NCBI RefSeq assembly: GCF_001713455.1
Contig: NZ_CP016464.1
Location: 2,280,001-2,344,000 of the forward strand
Reading direction: 5' to 3'
DNA length: 64,000 bases
Origin: Bosea sp. RAC05
Lineage (GTDB): Bacteria; Pseudomonadota; Alphaproteobacteria; Rhizobiales; Beijerinckiaceae
Within the stretch, counting starts at the first letter, position 1. Every line of letters begins with the position of its first letter. Below the pieces are notes generated by a model. That model was given only the letters and a program-made list of their open reading frames with translations, did not search any database and had not been told where the DNA came from. The position numbers were made by a program, and so were the translations under genes. Below are positions 46,718-55,762 of this stretch, in pieces.

Positions 46718-46728
46718 GGAACGGTTCC
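46718..46728. promoter_or_regulatory. Short palindrome in the hemB upstream region
   Basis: GGAACGGTTCC is a perfect inverted repeat with a one-base centre, in the divergent gap between hemB and the acyl-CoA hydrolase gene. With its flank (TTTTTTGGAACCG on the minus strand) it resembles the TTTGGAACGG half of the 8508-8524 palindrome before the porin. A shared regulator is speculation. Confidence 0.3.
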
Positions 46729-46832
46729 AAAAAAGGGCCTGTCGTCGCACGGATCGTCGGGCGTTCGGGCGCGTTGACAAGCGTCGCCGGCCCGGCCCAG
46801 AACCGGGCCGACGCAGCAGGGAGCGCAGCCGC

Positions 46833-47888
46833 ATGTCGCAGACCCCGGAGATCCTGTGCGAGGTGCGCGGTGCGGCCGGCATGGTCGTGCTCGACCGGCC
46901 GAAGGCGCTGAATGCGCTCACCCTGCCGATGGTCCGCGAACTCGCCCGCGCGCTCGACGCCTGGGAGAAGGACCCGGCCGTCGAGCGGGTCGTCGTCACC
47001 AGCACGAGCGAGAAGGCCTTCTGCGCCGGCGGCGACATCCGGACCCTGCACGATCTCGGCAAGGCGGGCCGCCATGACGAGATGCTCGCCTTCTGGGGCG
47101 AGGAATACATCCTCAACGCCCGCATCAAGAGCTATCCGAAGCCCTATGTCGCGCTGATCGACGGCATCGTCATGGGCGGCGGCGTCGGCATCTCCCTGCA
47201 CGGCAGCCACCGCATCGCGGGCGACCGCTACCTCTTCGCGATGCCCGAGGTCGGCATCGGCTTCTTCCCCGATGTCGGGGCGACCCATGCGCTGCCGCGC
47301 TTGGCCGGCGCGGCCGGCATCTATCTCGCCTTGACGGGCGACCGGGTGGGCGCGGCCGATGCGCTGGCGTTCGGGCTGGTGACCCATGCGGTGCCGAGCG
47401 CGCGCATGGCGGAGGTCACGGACGCGCTGACCCGCCGTGGCGCGCTGGACGACATCCTGGCCACGGTGAGCCATGATCCCGGCCCGCCGAAACTCGCCGC
47501 TGAGCGCGAGACGATCGCCGATTGCTTCGGAGCGCCGACCCTGCCCGCCATTCTCGCCCGTCTCGATGCGGCCGCCGCCGCCGGCAGCGCGTTTGCGGCC
47601 AAGCTGCGCCAGACACTCGCGGTGAAGTCGCCGACCAGCGTCGCCATCGCCTTCGAGCAGATGCGCCGCGGCGCCGGGCTCGACTTCGCCGAGGCGATGC
47701 GCACCGAGTTCCGCATCGTCTCGCGCATCGCCCACGGCCATGATTTCTACGAGGGCGTGCGCGCGGTGGTGATCGACAAGGACCACGCGCCACACTGGCA
47801 GCCGGCCTCGCTCGACGACGTCGACCCCGGCGCCATCGCGGCCTATTTCGCTCCCCTCGGCGCGGCCGAGCTGGCGCTGGAGTCCTGA
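46833..47888 (+). CDS. 3-hydroxyisobutyryl-CoA hydrolase (enoyl-CoA hydratase fold)
   Basis: This 351-residue crotonase-fold enzyme fits the HIBCH group by length and motifs. The oxyanion-hole segments are KAFCAGGDIRTLHD and DGIVMGGGVGISLHGSHRIA. FAMPEVGIGFFPDVGATHALPR follows, and the C-terminal region has EFRIVSRIAHGHDFYEGVRAVVIDKDHAP. HIBCH releases 3-hydroxyisobutyrate in valine breakdown. It is followed four bases later by the small membrane protein gene. Confidence 0.88.
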   Translation: MSQTPEILCEVRGAAGMVVLDRPKALNALTLPMVRELARALDAWEKDPAVERVVVTSTSEKAFCAGGDIRTLHDLGKAGRHDEMLAFWGEEYILNARIKSYPKPYVALIDGIVMGGGVGISLHGSHRIAGDRYLFAMPEVGIGFFPDVGATHALPRLAGAAGIYLALTGDRVGAADALAFGLVTHAVPSARMAEVTDALTRRGALDDILATVSHDPGPPKLAAERETIADCFGAPTLPAILARLDAAAAAGSAFAAKLRQTLAVKSPTSVAIAFEQMRRGAGLDFAEAMRTEFRIVSRIAHGHDFYEGVRAVVIDKDHAPHWQPASLDDVDPGAIAAYFAPLGAAELALES

Positions 47889-47892
47889 GGCG

Positions 47893-48342
47893 ATGCCGGC
47901 GGGCGACACCGACACGCTGCGCAGCGGGCGCATCGAGGGTGGGGCGGGCGGCGGCGCGCAGGCCGCCTCGACGCGCTGGCGCACGCTGCTGGTCTGGATG
48001 CTGCGCATCCTCTCCGTGCTCTGGCTCGCCAAGGGGCTGCTCGCCTGGGCCGTGATCTTCGGTGTCTGGGGCGAGGCGCAGCCGCCCTTCGAGAACCGCC
48101 TGCTCAGCTTCCAGGCCATCATCGTCTATTTCGCGGTGATCGATCTCGTCGCGGCCGTCGGGCTCTGGCTGACCTCGACCTGGGGCGGCGTGCTCTGGCT
48201 GCTGGCCGCGATCAGCCATCTGCTGCTGGCCTTCTTCTTCCCGCGGTTGCTGCCGATGACGCCCTGGCTGGCGGGCGCCTATCTCTGCGCGATTCTGGCC
48301 TATTTCGTCGCGACCTGGGCCGCCGAGAACGAAAGCGCCTGA
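47893..48342 (+). CDS. Four-helix membrane protein (DUF6163-like)
   Basis: This 149-residue protein has four predicted membrane helices (about residues 35-60, 70-90, 95-115, 120-140). It looks like the small Hyphomicrobiales proteins that sit next to ldtR, labelled DUF6163; that link is by place and shape. It starts four bases after the hydrolase stop, probably cotranscribed. The function is unknown. Confidence 0.7.
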   Translation: MPAGDTDTLRSGRIEGGAGGGAQAASTRWRTLLVWMLRILSVLWLAKGLLAWAVIFGVWGEAQPPFENRLLSFQAIIVYFAVIDLVAAVGLWLTSTWGGVLWLLAAISHLLLAFFFPRLLPMTPWLAGAYLCAILAYFVATWAAENESA

Positions 48343-48545
48343 CGACCGACCGTTCGACAGCGACGAGTCACGGTAACTAACGCTTTAGCTTAAGCCTTTC
48401 TGGCTTCATCTTGCATTCACCCAAAGGGGTAAATCCCTGATTCATCCTGATATTTAAACTCGTTTTCATCCGCCCGGCCTATGGTGTTTCTCAGAAGCGG
48501 ATCGGGAGATCAATCCTGACCGGCAGTCAACAGGCGGGATATACC
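48343..48545 (+). promoter_or_regulatory. AT-richer promoter region of ldtR
   Basis: This 203-bp gap is notably AT-richer than the rest. It holds an 8-bp palindrome GCTTAAGC (48388-48395), and the stretch around 48440-48455 (GATATTTAAACTCG) could hold a -10 box. LdtR is known in relatives to bind its own or the neighbouring promoter; no exact operator can be assigned here. Confidence 0.45.
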
Positions 48546-49058
48546 ATGAAAGCGAGCGTCAAGACTTCGGCCGTCGACAGGTCTGAAGAGGCTGACCTGA
48601 AGGTGAAGCCCCTCTACCTCGAGTCCCTCACGCTGGTGGAGCGGCTGCACCGCCGCCTCCTAGACGTCATCAAGGACGAGTTCGAGCGGCGCGGCCGCGA
48701 CGACGTCAACAGCGTGCAGGCCCTGCTGCTCTACAACATCGGCGACGCCGAGCTGTCGGCCAGCGAGCTGCGCACCCGCGGCTACTATCTCGGCTCGAAC
48801 GTCTCCTACAACGTCAAGAAGCTGGTCGAGCTCGGCTATCTCCACCATGCCCGCTCGCGGATCGACCGTCGCTCGGTGCGCATCAGCCTCACCGAGAGGG
48901 GCGCGGAAGTGCACAATCTCGTGAAGGGCGTCTACGACAAGCACGTCCGCACGGTCGAGCAGATCGGTGGCATCGCGGCCGACGACTTCGAGCGCATGAA
49001 CAACGCCCTGCTGCGTCTCGAGCGCTTCTGGACCGACCAGATCCGCTACAAGCTCTGA
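48546..49058 (+). CDS. ldtR: MarR-family regulator LdtR
   Basis: This 170-residue winged-helix protein matches the LdtR group of Hyphomicrobiales: VKPLYLESLTLVERLHRRLLDVI, QALLLYNIGDAELSASELRTRGYYLGSNVSYNVKKL and RIDRRSVRISLTERG. In Candidatus Liberibacter and Sinorhizobium, LdtR controls an L,D-transpeptidase (ldtP) and osmotic tolerance. The L,D-transpeptidase gene is next in the same direction, which strongly supports the call. Confidence 0.9.
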   Translation: MKASVKTSAVDRSEEADLKVKPLYLESLTLVERLHRRLLDVIKDEFERRGRDDVNSVQALLLYNIGDAELSASELRTRGYYLGSNVSYNVKKLVELGYLHHARSRIDRRSVRISLTERGAEVHNLVKGVYDKHVRTVEQIGGIAADDFERMNNALLRLERFWTDQIRYKL

Positions 49059-49323
49059 AACGGGGCGGGATCGCTCCCGCTTCCGCCTCTCTCGCACGCT
49101 GTCGCCGCTCCCGCCGCCGGCCGGGGGCGGCGTCGCGTTGCGCCGCCGCCACAATCGCGCCCTGCATGTTGCAGGATGCGGCCATGCCCTAAATTCGCCG
49201 CGCTCATCACGCCTCGTTAATTGTGTTACGGCAGTTTCGCCCGGTATGAGGCTCCCGCGCCAGCGGGCGGCCTGCGGGTCCTTGCCGGACCCGCGCACGA
49301 TGAACGAGTTCGAGAGGGACGTG

Positions 49324-50565
49324 ATGCCGACGATGAGCCTGACCCGCCGCGAAACAGTTCTGGCGCTGCTTTCGGGCGCCGCTGCGACCACGGCCGTGCC
49401 GGCCTTCGCCCAGCAGGCGGAGTGGCGCCAGAGCTATGATGCCGGCGCCCGCAACGCCGTGGCCCGCTCGCACACGCCGATGCTCTCGCCGGAATCGCTC
49501 CAGGCGACGGAAGCGGCGATCGTCGCCTATCGCGATCTCGCGGCGCGCGGCGGCTGGCCGCAGATCCAGCTCGCCGAGCGCATGGCGGTCGGCTCGCGCG
49601 GTCCCGGCGTCGTGGCCCTGCGCCAGCGCCTGATCATCACCGGCGATCTCGAGGCCAATGCCGGCACGAGCAACGTCTACGACTCCTATGTCGAGGCCGG
49701 TGTCCGCAACTTCCAGGCCCGCGTCGGTCTCTCGACCACTGGCGCGATCAACCGGGCGACCGTCGCGGCGATGAACGTGCCGATCGACCGCCGCATCCGC
49801 CAGCTCGAGACCAACGTCATCCGCCTGCGCACCTGGTCGGGCAATCTCGGCAACCGCTATGTCGTCGCCAACATTCCGGCCGCGACGGTGGAAACCGTCG
49901 AGAACGGTCAGGTCGCGACCCGCCACGCCGCCGGCGTCGGCAAGATCGACCGCCAGTCGCCGCTGCTCTCGACCCGCATTCCCGAGGTCAACTTCAACCC
50001 GACCTGGACCGTGCCCGCTTCGATCATCCGCAAGGATCTGATCCCGAAGATGCGCAAGGAGCCGAACTACCTCACCGAGAACAAGATCCGCATCATCGGC
50101 CCCAATGGCGAGATCGCCCCGGAGCGGGTGAACTGGAACTCGGACGAGGCGACCCGCTACACCTTCCGGCAGGATCCGGGTGGCGAGTTCAACTCGCTCG
50201 GCTTCGTGCGCATCAACATCCCCAGCCCGCACGGCGTTTACATGCACGACACGCCGGCCAAGGGCATCTTCGGCGACGATTTCCGCTTCGTCTCCTCGGG
50301 CTGCATCCGCGTCCAGAACGTGCGCGACTACATCGCCTGGCTGCTCAAGGAGACCCCCGGCTGGGATCGCGCCAAGATCGACCAGGTCATCGCCTCGGGC
50401 GAGCGCATCAATGCGCGCCTCGCCAATCCGGTGCCCTGTCACTGGGTCTACATCACCGCCTGGGCGACGCCCGACGGCGGCGTCCAGTTCCGCGACGACA
50501 TTTACAACAAGGACGGACTCGGCCCGGCCCCCGTTGCCGCGCTGCAGGGCGAGCAGGACATCTGA
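49324..50565 (+). CDS. ldtP: L,D-transpeptidase LdtP
   Basis: This 413-residue periplasmic enzyme makes 3-3 peptidoglycan cross-links or anchors proteins to the wall. A Tat-like signal (SLTRRETVLALLSGAAAT, cut near AFA) is followed by a peptidoglycan-binding domain (about 100-165). The YkuD domain has His303 and His308 in HGVYMHD and catalytic Cys327 in SSGCIRV. The start at 49324 follows GAGGGA by four bases; earlier in-frame ATGs exist. The gene is the expected target of LdtR. Confidence 0.93.
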   Translation: MPTMSLTRRETVLALLSGAAATTAVPAFAQQAEWRQSYDAGARNAVARSHTPMLSPESLQATEAAIVAYRDLAARGGWPQIQLAERMAVGSRGPGVVALRQRLIITGDLEANAGTSNVYDSYVEAGVRNFQARVGLSTTGAINRATVAAMNVPIDRRIRQLETNVIRLRTWSGNLGNRYVVANIPAATVETVENGQVATRHAAGVGKIDRQSPLLSTRIPEVNFNPTWTVPASIIRKDLIPKMRKEPNYLTENKIRIIGPNGEIAPERVNWNSDEATRYTFRQDPGGEFNSLGFVRINIPSPHGVYMHDTPAKGIFGDDFRFVSSGCIRVQNVRDYIAWLLKETPGWDRAKIDQVIASGERINARLANPVPCHWVYITAWATPDGGVQFRDDIYNKDGLGPAPVAALQGEQDI

Positions 50566-50595
50566 GCGGCTGTTTGCGAGCCGTCTAAGACGAGG

Positions 50596-50622
50596 AAACC
50601 CGCCGGCAACGGCGGGTTTTTT
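50596..50622 (+). terminator. Rho-independent terminator after ldtP
   Basis: AAACCCGCCG and CGGCGGGTTT pair around GCAA and end in six T residues, about 30 bases after the stop codon. Confidence 0.92.
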
Positions 50623-50696
50623 CGTTTTGGGGGACGGAGCATCGACAGTGGGGATGTCTCGCGTGATGTAGATCAGCTTAGGATCAGCGGTTGCCG

Positions 50697-51029
50697 TTAC
50701 CGGTGCTTGGGATGCGACCGACGCCGCATTTCGTCCACGACATCCTTGATTTCACAGTCGAGGGCGAAAAAATCCCCCAGCGTGCGACCATTCAATCCGT
50801 TCCAAGAACCGCCATACAGAAGGCCCATAAGCCGATAGCAGATGCGGGCATGCACAGGGCCTCTACCAAACGGCATGGCTAGCCCGGACTTGTAAAGCCA
50901 GCGGTTTGGCAGGTCGCCCGCATGTGGCGCCAGCCACTCCCTGTAGGCGACACATCTCTCGAAATGAGAAACGAGCTCATCATCCGGGAGTTTCGCGAGG
51001 TCTCCGCGAAGATTGAGGCCAAGTCTCAA
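50697..51029 (-). CDS. Hypothetical protein
   Basis: This 110-residue protein has no family I recognise. The TTG start has GGAG six bases upstream, and an in-frame stop lies six codons before it, so the start is fairly fixed. The sequence is mixed and charged (DDELVSHFERCVAYREWLAPH, HARICYRLMGLLYGG) with no signal or membrane helix. It lies in a short accessory stretch with the MazEF-type pair. Confidence 0.5.
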   Translation of the reverse strand: MRLGLNLRGDLAKLPDDELVSHFERCVAYREWLAPHAGDLPNRWLYKSGLAMPFGRGPVHARICYRLMGLLYGGSWNGLNGRTLGDFFALDCEIKDVVDEMRRRSHPKHR

Positions 51030-51153
51030 GCGGCTCTCCGCTGCTCAGGCTGAGGGGCTCGATTGCAGCCACTCGCTTGTGAGATGTTTACCCAAAGCGG
51101 GTCGCGCTGCTAGTGCCGGTAAGGCGTTGCCATCGAACTGCTGCGCATCCCTC

Positions 51154-51477
51154 TCACGCAATCCCGAGAAACAGCGCCAGTGACCGCGTCACCGCCAGCA
51201 TGGTCGTATCGTCCAGTCTTCCTATGACGGCGCCGACCCTGTGCCGCTGGACCGACATCGCCTTGTCGATCTGGATCTGCGAGGGTTTGAGCAGTCCGTT
51301 CTGTGGGGTCGGCTGGACTGTCAGGCGGATCAGGGGGGCATCGACCAGCGTTCCCGAGATCAGCAGAACGGTGATGGTGCCGGTCTGATCGAAAGGATCG
51401 GCATGGACGACGAGGGCAGGGCGGGGCTTTCCGAAATCGCCCGTCATCGCGACGGTGACGATCTCGCCACGCGTCAC
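51154..51477 (-). CDS. MazF/PemK-family toxin
   Basis: This 107-residue protein fits the MazF/PemK ribonuclease family: TRGEIVTVAMTGDFGKPRPALVVHAD at the start, ITVLLISGTL in the middle and KPSQIQIDKAMSVQRHRVGAVIG later. The GTG start overlaps the antitoxin stop by four bases (GTGA). MazF cuts mRNA at short sequence sites; the site preferred here is unknown. Confidence 0.88.
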   Translation of the reverse strand: MTRGEIVTVAMTGDFGKPRPALVVHADPFDQTGTITVLLISGTLVDAPLIRLTVQPTPQNGLLKPSQIQIDKAMSVQRHRVGAVIGRLDDTTMLAVTRSLALFLGIA

Positions 51478-51698
51478 GCCTCGTCCTCGCCGGTGAGATC
51501 GGCCAGAGCGGCCTCGAGAAAGCTGTTCAGGCCGTTATCGTCGGCGTCCGCCGCTGCGACAATGAGCGACTGACGGCGGCACTCTTCGACAAAACCCGGA
51601 CGGCGGGTGTCTGGAACCCAAATCTGAACGGGCCGCAGCCCGGCGGCCCGCAGCGCATCGCGACGCTTCTGAACCCGCTGGTTGACGGGTGTGGGCAT
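51474..51698 (-). CDS. MazE-type antitoxin (DUF3018)
   Basis: This 74-residue protein matches the DUF3018 antitoxin type found with MazF-like toxins: NQRVQKRRDALRAAGLRPVQIWVPDTRRPGF. GGAGG lies five bases before the ATG at 51698. The C-terminal acidic tail (DLTGEDEA) likely masks the toxin. Two GTTACA repeats lie just upstream. Confidence 0.83.
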   Translation of the reverse strand: MPTPVNQRVQKRRDALRAAGLRPVQIWVPDTRRPGFVEECRRQSLIVAAADADDNGLNSFLEAALADLTGEDEA

Positions 51699-51715
51699 GA
51701 GCACCTCCGCAATCC

Positions 51716-51728
51716 GTTACATGTTACA
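51716..51728. promoter_or_regulatory. Direct repeat before the MazEF-type pair, operator candidate
   Basis: GTTACA occurs at 51716-51721 and again at 51723-51728, a 7-bp period, 18-30 bases upstream of the antitoxin ATG. It may be the operator; this is inference from place. Confidence 0.4.
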
Positions 51729-51772
51729 GATAAGGGGGCGCTCCGGTGAGATCAAGGCGCTGCGGCTGCCTC

Positions 51773-52963
51773 TCACTCCGCCGCCGGTCTGCGCCCTGCC
51801 ATCCGCAGCACGAGCGCGCCCAGCACCGCCGAGGCGATCGAGCCCAACAGCACGCCGATCTTGGTCGCCTTGCCCAGTTCGGGGCTGTCGAAGGCGAGCG
51901 CGCCGATGAACAGGCTCATGGTGAAGCCGATGCCGCAGAGCAGCGCGACGCCGTAGAGCTGCAGCGTGTTGGCCTGCGCCGGCATCGCCGCGAGCCCCGC
52001 GCGGATGGCGAGCCAGGAGAAGCCGAACACGCCGATCTGCTTGCCGAGGAACAGGCCGAGCGCGATGCCCAGCGGCACCGGCGCCAGCGCACTGGCGGGC
52101 GTCATGCCGGTGAAGGACACGCCGGCATTGGCGAAGCCGAAGATCGGGACGATCAGGAAGGCGACATAGGGGTGGAGCCAGTGCTCCAGCGTGTGCAGCG
52201 GCGAGTGTTCCGGCTCGTCGCTGTCGCTGCCGTCGCCGATCGGGATGGTCAGCGCCAGCGCAACGCCCGCCAGCGTCGCGTGGACGCCGGATTTGAGCAC
52301 GAAGAACCAGAGCAGCGCCCCGAGGCCGAGATAGGCCCAGAGCTTCGTCACATGCAGGCGGTTGAGCACGATGAGCCCGACGATGCAGGCGCCCGCCAGC
52401 ACCAGCATCGGCAGGGACAGGCCCTTGGTGTAAAACAGCGCGATGATGATGACGGCGCCGAGATCGTCGAGGATCGCCAGCGCGGTCAGGAAGATCTTGA
52501 GCGAGACCGGCACGCGTGAGCCGAGCAGTGCCAGCACACCGAGCGCGAACGCGATGTCGGTGGCGGCGGGAATCGCCCAGCCGCGCATCGCGACCGGGTC
52601 GCCCCGCGTCAGCGCCAGGAAGATCAGCGCCGGCACGACCATGCCGCCGAGCGCGGCGATACCGGGAAGCGCCCGGCGCGACCAGGTCGAGAGCTGCCCT
52701 TCGAGGAGCTCGCGCTTGATCTCGAGGCCGACCAGCAGGAAGAACACCGCCATCAGCGCGTCGTTGATCCAGTGCAGGATGCTCAGGCCGGCGACATAGC
52801 TGCCCAGCGTCGCGAAATAGAGCGGCGCCACCGGCGAGTTTGCGATGATCAGCGCCAGTGCCGCGGAGATCATGAGCAGCACGCCGCCGGCGGCCTCGCT
52901 TTTCAGGAAGGCGCCCAAGGGCGAGCGCCTGGCGAAAGGGGCTTCGTCGGTCTTCAGCTGCAT
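51773..52963 (-). CDS. nhaA: Na+/H+ antiporter NhaA
   Basis: NhaA (396 residues) expels sodium in exchange for protons. The paired aspartates of the ion site lie in [17 protein letters not shown]. The helices and [21 protein letters not shown] are typical. ATG 52963 with AGGA six bases upstream is preferred; an ATG at 52996 has a Shine-Dalgarno too close and would add 11 residues. It is divergent from glyA. Confidence 0.93.
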   Translation of the reverse strand: MQLKTDEAPFARRSPLGAFLKSEAAGGVLLMISAALALIIANSPVAPLYFATLGSYVAGLSILHWINDALMAVFFLLVGLEIKRELLEGQLSTWSRRALPGIAALGGMVVPALIFLALTRGDPVAMRGWAIPAATDIAFALGVLALLGSRVPVSLKIFLTALAILDDLGAVIIIALFYTKGLSLPMLVLAGACIVGLIVLNRLHVTKLWAYLGLGALLWFFVLKSGVHATLAGVALALTIPIGDGSDSDEPEHSPLHTLEHWLHPYVAFLIVPIFGFANAGVSFTGMTPASALAPVPLGIALGLFLGKQIGVFGFSWLAIRAGLAAMPAQANTLQLYGVALLCGIGFTMSLFIGALAFDSPELGKATKIGVLLGSIASAVLGALVLRMAGRRPAAE

Positions 52964-53028
52964 CTCCGGTCCTGTTCCCTCGCGGTTGTTGGTCATCCTC
53001 CCTTGTGCCGTGACCGCGCGCTCATGTC

Positions 53029-53071
53029 ACCCGCTTCCCGCTTGGAAAGGGGCTCCGCGGGTGCTACGGGA
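53029..53071 (+). ncRNA. Possible H-type pseudoknot in the glyA leader
   Basis: ACCCGC (53029-53034) pairs with GCGGGT (53057-53062), and TCCCG inside that loop (53036-53040) pairs with CGGGA (53067-53071) after the stem, giving an H-type pseudoknot like that of small riboswitches. It lies about 100 bases before the glyA Shine-Dalgarno. I cannot match it to a known riboswitch class; GC-rich DNA can show such pairing by chance. Confidence 0.25.
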
Positions 53072-53172
53072 CCGCGCATGGCGGGATCGAGCGCGGATTC
53101 CGCACGACAGAGTGAAACCGCATGGGCCCCGGTCGGGACCATGCGACGATCCAGCGCCGATGGAGCCTCGCC

Positions 53173-54474
53173 ATGAGCCATGACGCCGCCGCCGAAAAGC
53201 ACCTTTCGAACTCGTTCTTCGGCGCTTCGCTGGCCGATGCCGACCCGGAGATCGCGCGCGCCATCGACCTCGAGCTCGGCCGCCAGCGCGACGAGATCGA
53301 GCTGATCGCCTCGGAGAACATCGTGTCGCGGGCGGTGCTGGAGGCGCAGGGCTCGGTGATGACCAACAAGTACGCGGAAGGCTATCCCGGCCGCCGCTAC
53401 TATGGCGGCTGCCAGTTCGTCGACATCGCCGAGAAGCTGGCGATCGAGCGGGCCTGCCGGCTCTTCGGCTGCGGCTTCGCCAACGTCCAGCCCAACTCCG
53501 GCAGCCAGGCCAACCAGGCCGTGTTCATGGCGCTGATGCAGCCGGGCGACACCTTCATGGGCCTCGACCTCGCCGCCGGCGGGCACCTGACCCATGGCGC
53601 GCCGGTCAACCAGTCCGGCAAGTGGTTCAACGTCGTCTCCTACGGCGTCTGCGTCGTCGACCAGCTGATCGACTACGATGCGCTCGAGCGGCTCGCCCGC
53701 GAGCACAAGCCCAAGGTCATCGTCGCCGGCGGCTCGGCCTATGCCCGCCACTGGGATTTCGCCCGCTTCCGCGCCATCGCCGACGAGGTCGGCGCCTGGC
53801 TCTTCGTCGACATGGCGCATTTCGCCGGCCTGGTGGCGGGCGGCGCGCACCCTTCGCCGTTCCCGCACGCCCATGTCGCGACCACGACCACGCACAAGAC
53901 CCTGCGCGGCCCGCGCGGCGGCATGATCCTGACCAATGACGAGGCGCTGGCGAAGAAGTTCAACTCGGCCATCTTCCCGGGCATCCAGGGCGGGCCGTTG
54001 ATGCATGTCATCGCCGCCAAGGCCGTCGCCTTCCACGAGGCGCTGCAGCCGGAGTTCAAGATCTACGCCCGCGCCGTTGTCGAGAACGCCAGGGCGCTCG
54101 CCGAGACGCTGCGGACCAAGGGCTTCGACCTCGTCACCGGCGGCACCGACAACCACCTGATGCTGGTCGACCTGCGCTCCAAGAAGGTGACCGGCAAGGC
54201 GGCCGAGGCCGCGCTCGGCCGCGCCCACATCACCTGCAACAAGAACGGCATCCCCTTCGACCCCGAGAAGCCGATGGTCACCTCCGGCATCCGGCTGGGC
54301 ACGCCCGCCGCCACCTCGCGCGGCTTCGGCGTCGCCGAGTTCAAGAAGGTCGGCGAGCTGATCGCCGAGGTCCTGGACGGCCTCAGCCAGAACGGCGAGG
54401 AGGGCAACGCCGCCGTCGAGCAGGCGGTCAAGGCCAAGGTCCACGAACTGACCGGGCGCTTCCCGATCTATTGA
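53173..54474 (+). CDS. glyA: Serine hydroxymethyltransferase
   Basis: GlyA (433 residues) interconverts serine and glycine while loading one-carbon units on tetrahydrofolate. PLP-binding Lys242 is in [25 protein letters not shown] and [15 protein letters not shown] near the N-terminus are family hallmarks. The ATG at 53173 has GGAG eight bases upstream; an in-frame ATG at 53122 is less likely. It heads a run toward nrdR and the riboflavin genes, broken by a PIN-type pair. Confidence 0.97.
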   Translation: MSHDAAAEKHLSNSFFGASLADADPEIARAIDLELGRQRDEIELIASENIVSRAVLEAQGSVMTNKYAEGYPGRRYYGGCQFVDIAEKLAIERACRLFGCGFANVQPNSGSQANQAVFMALMQPGDTFMGLDLAAGGHLTHGAPVNQSGKWFNVVSYGVCVVDQLIDYDALERLAREHKPKVIVAGGSAYARHWDFARFRAIADEVGAWLFVDMAHFAGLVAGGAHPSPFPHAHVATTTTHKTLRGPRGGMILTNDEALAKKFNSAIFPGIQGGPLMHVIAAKAVAFHEALQPEFKIYARAVVENARALAETLRTKGFDLVTGGTDNHLMLVDLRSKKVTGKAAEAALGRAHITCNKNGIPFDPEKPMVTSGIRLGTPAATSRGFGVAEFKKVGELIAEVLDGLSQNGEEGNAAVEQAVKAKVHELTGRFPIY

Positions 54475-54503
54475 GGGACCTGCCTGTCGTTGCCAGATCG
54501 TGG

Positions 54504-54531
54504 TATGATGATCACAGACGAGGGTTGATCA
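54504..54531 (+). promoter_or_regulatory. Extended -10 promoter and twin TGATCA sites of the PIN-type pair
   Basis: TGGTATGAT (54501-54509) is an extended -10 element. TGATCA palindromes at 54509-54514 and 54526-54531 are 17 bases apart, flank the Shine-Dalgarno and touch the start codon. They are operator candidates for the antitoxin. Confidence 0.4.
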
Positions 54532-54764
54532 TGACGACGATCACAATCGAGGAACTGCGCCGGCTCGCTGCGGCTGGCGCGGTTTCGCTTCCGGACCCGT
54601 TTTCGCAGCGAGGCGCCTCGATCGACGCGGTAATTGACCCGAGCGGGTCGGACCGCGCGGCTCAGGTTGCGGAGCTGCTGAAGACTGTGCGCGATCTGAC
54701 GAAGGACCGCACGGTCGAACAGACGGCTGAACTGGAGCGGTGGCTGGAAGAACGCGAAGTCTGA
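54531..54764 (+). CDS. Putative antitoxin of a PIN-domain pair
   Basis: This 77-residue protein lies one base before the PIN gene, so it is probably its antitoxin. The N-terminal part (TTITIEELRRLAAAGAVSLPDPF) and the acidic coiled end (TVEQTAELERWLEEREV) are not a family I can name. No DNA-binding fold is obvious. It sits just after glyA with its own promoter-like element. Confidence 0.6.
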   Translation: MTTITIEELRRLAAAGAVSLPDPFSQRGASIDAVIDPSGSDRAAQVAELLKTVRDLTKDRTVEQTAELERWLEEREV

Positions 54765-54765
54765 G

Positions 54766-55209
54766 GTGAGACCGCCTTCCGCCATATTGGTCGTCGACGC
54801 AAACATCGTCTTGAGCTGCGCGCTGGGGTTGCGCGGAGGGGATGTTCTCGCGGTCGTGGCCCGGCACCGCCTCCTGGCAATCTCCCAGCGCGCCGTGGAC
54901 GAAATCGACAAAGTTGCGATGCGCCTGGTCGAAGACGGGCATCCGACCGCTTTGTTTGCTCCAAAGCTGGTTGATGATTTGAAGATTGTCGCAGAGACGG
55001 AGTATTCACGCCTCATCCCCGAGGCCGCGAAGACGCTGATGCTAGCGCCCGCCTCCCGCAATGGGAGTTCGGCCGATGCGCACGTCCTGGCGCTCGGATG
55101 GCTGGCGGAGGCTGACATCTGGTCTCACGATCGCGACTTCGCCGGAACAGGATGGCCATCCTGGTCTACCGCCAATCTGAGGGCTGCTTTGGCCCGCGAA
55201 GAGCTCTGA
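54766..55209 (+). CDS. PIN-domain protein (putative VapC-like toxin)
   Basis: This 147-residue protein has PIN-like acidic motifs: ILVVDANIVLSCALG, ISQRAVDEIDKVAMRL and SSADAHVLALGWLAEADIWSHDRDF. The GTG start follows the antitoxin stop by one base. It would be a metal-dependent ribonuclease; its RNA target is unknown. Confidence 0.78.
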   Translation: MRPPSAILVVDANIVLSCALGLRGGDVLAVVARHRLLAISQRAVDEIDKVAMRLVEDGHPTALFAPKLVDDLKIVAETEYSRLIPEAAKTLMLAPASRNGSSADAHVLALGWLAEADIWSHDRDFAGTGWPSWSTANLRAALAREEL

Positions 55210-55228
55210 AGAGGACTGAAGGCCCGCC

Positions 55229-55726
55229 ATGCGCTGTCCCTATTGCGGCTCCCTCGACACGCAGGTGAAGGATTCGCGCCCGACCGACGATTCCGCCGCC
55301 ATCCGCCGCCGCCGCGTCTGCCCCGATTGCGGCGGCCGCTTCACCACCTTCGAGCGGGTGCAACTGCGCGAGCTGACCGTGGTCAAGCGCTCGGGCCGGC
55401 GGACGGTCTTCGACCGCGACAAGCTGCAGACCTCGATCGAGGTGGCGTTGCGCAAGCGCGCCGTCGCGCCCGAGCGGATCGAGCGCATGGTCAACGGCAT
55501 CGTGCGCCAGCTCGAAAGCTCGGGGGAGGGCGAGATCACCAGCTCCGCCATCGGCGAGCTCGTCATGGAGGGGCTGAAGGCACTGGACGACGTCGCCTAT
55601 GTCCGCTTCGCCTCGGTCTACAAGAATTTCCGCGAGGCCCGCGATTTCGAGGCGATCCTCGACCAGCTCAGCAGCGACGAGGAGGCGGGCGAGGCCGTCC
55701 CGCTGCCGCCCCGGGCCGATGGCTGA
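55229..55726 (+). CDS. nrdR: Transcriptional repressor NrdR
   Basis: NrdR (165 residues) senses ATP/dATP and represses ribonucleotide reductase genes. The N-terminal zinc ribbon has C3, C6, C31 and C34 ([19 protein letters not shown]). The ATP-cone follows with [17 protein letters not shown]. It commonly precedes ribD in proteobacteria. Confidence 0.97.
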   Translation: MRCPYCGSLDTQVKDSRPTDDSAAIRRRRVCPDCGGRFTTFERVQLRELTVVKRSGRRTVFDRDKLQTSIEVALRKRAVAPERIERMVNGIVRQLESSGEGEITSSAIGELVMEGLKALDDVAYVRFASVYKNFREARDFEAILDQLSSDEEAGEAVPLPPRADG

Positions 55727-55762
55727 GGCCCCGCGGACCGCGCCGCCATCGACCGCGAGTTC

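Noticed and set aside
48379..48395. CtrA box before ldtR
   Set aside because: TTAAG near 48390 lacks a second TTAA-like half at the correct distance.
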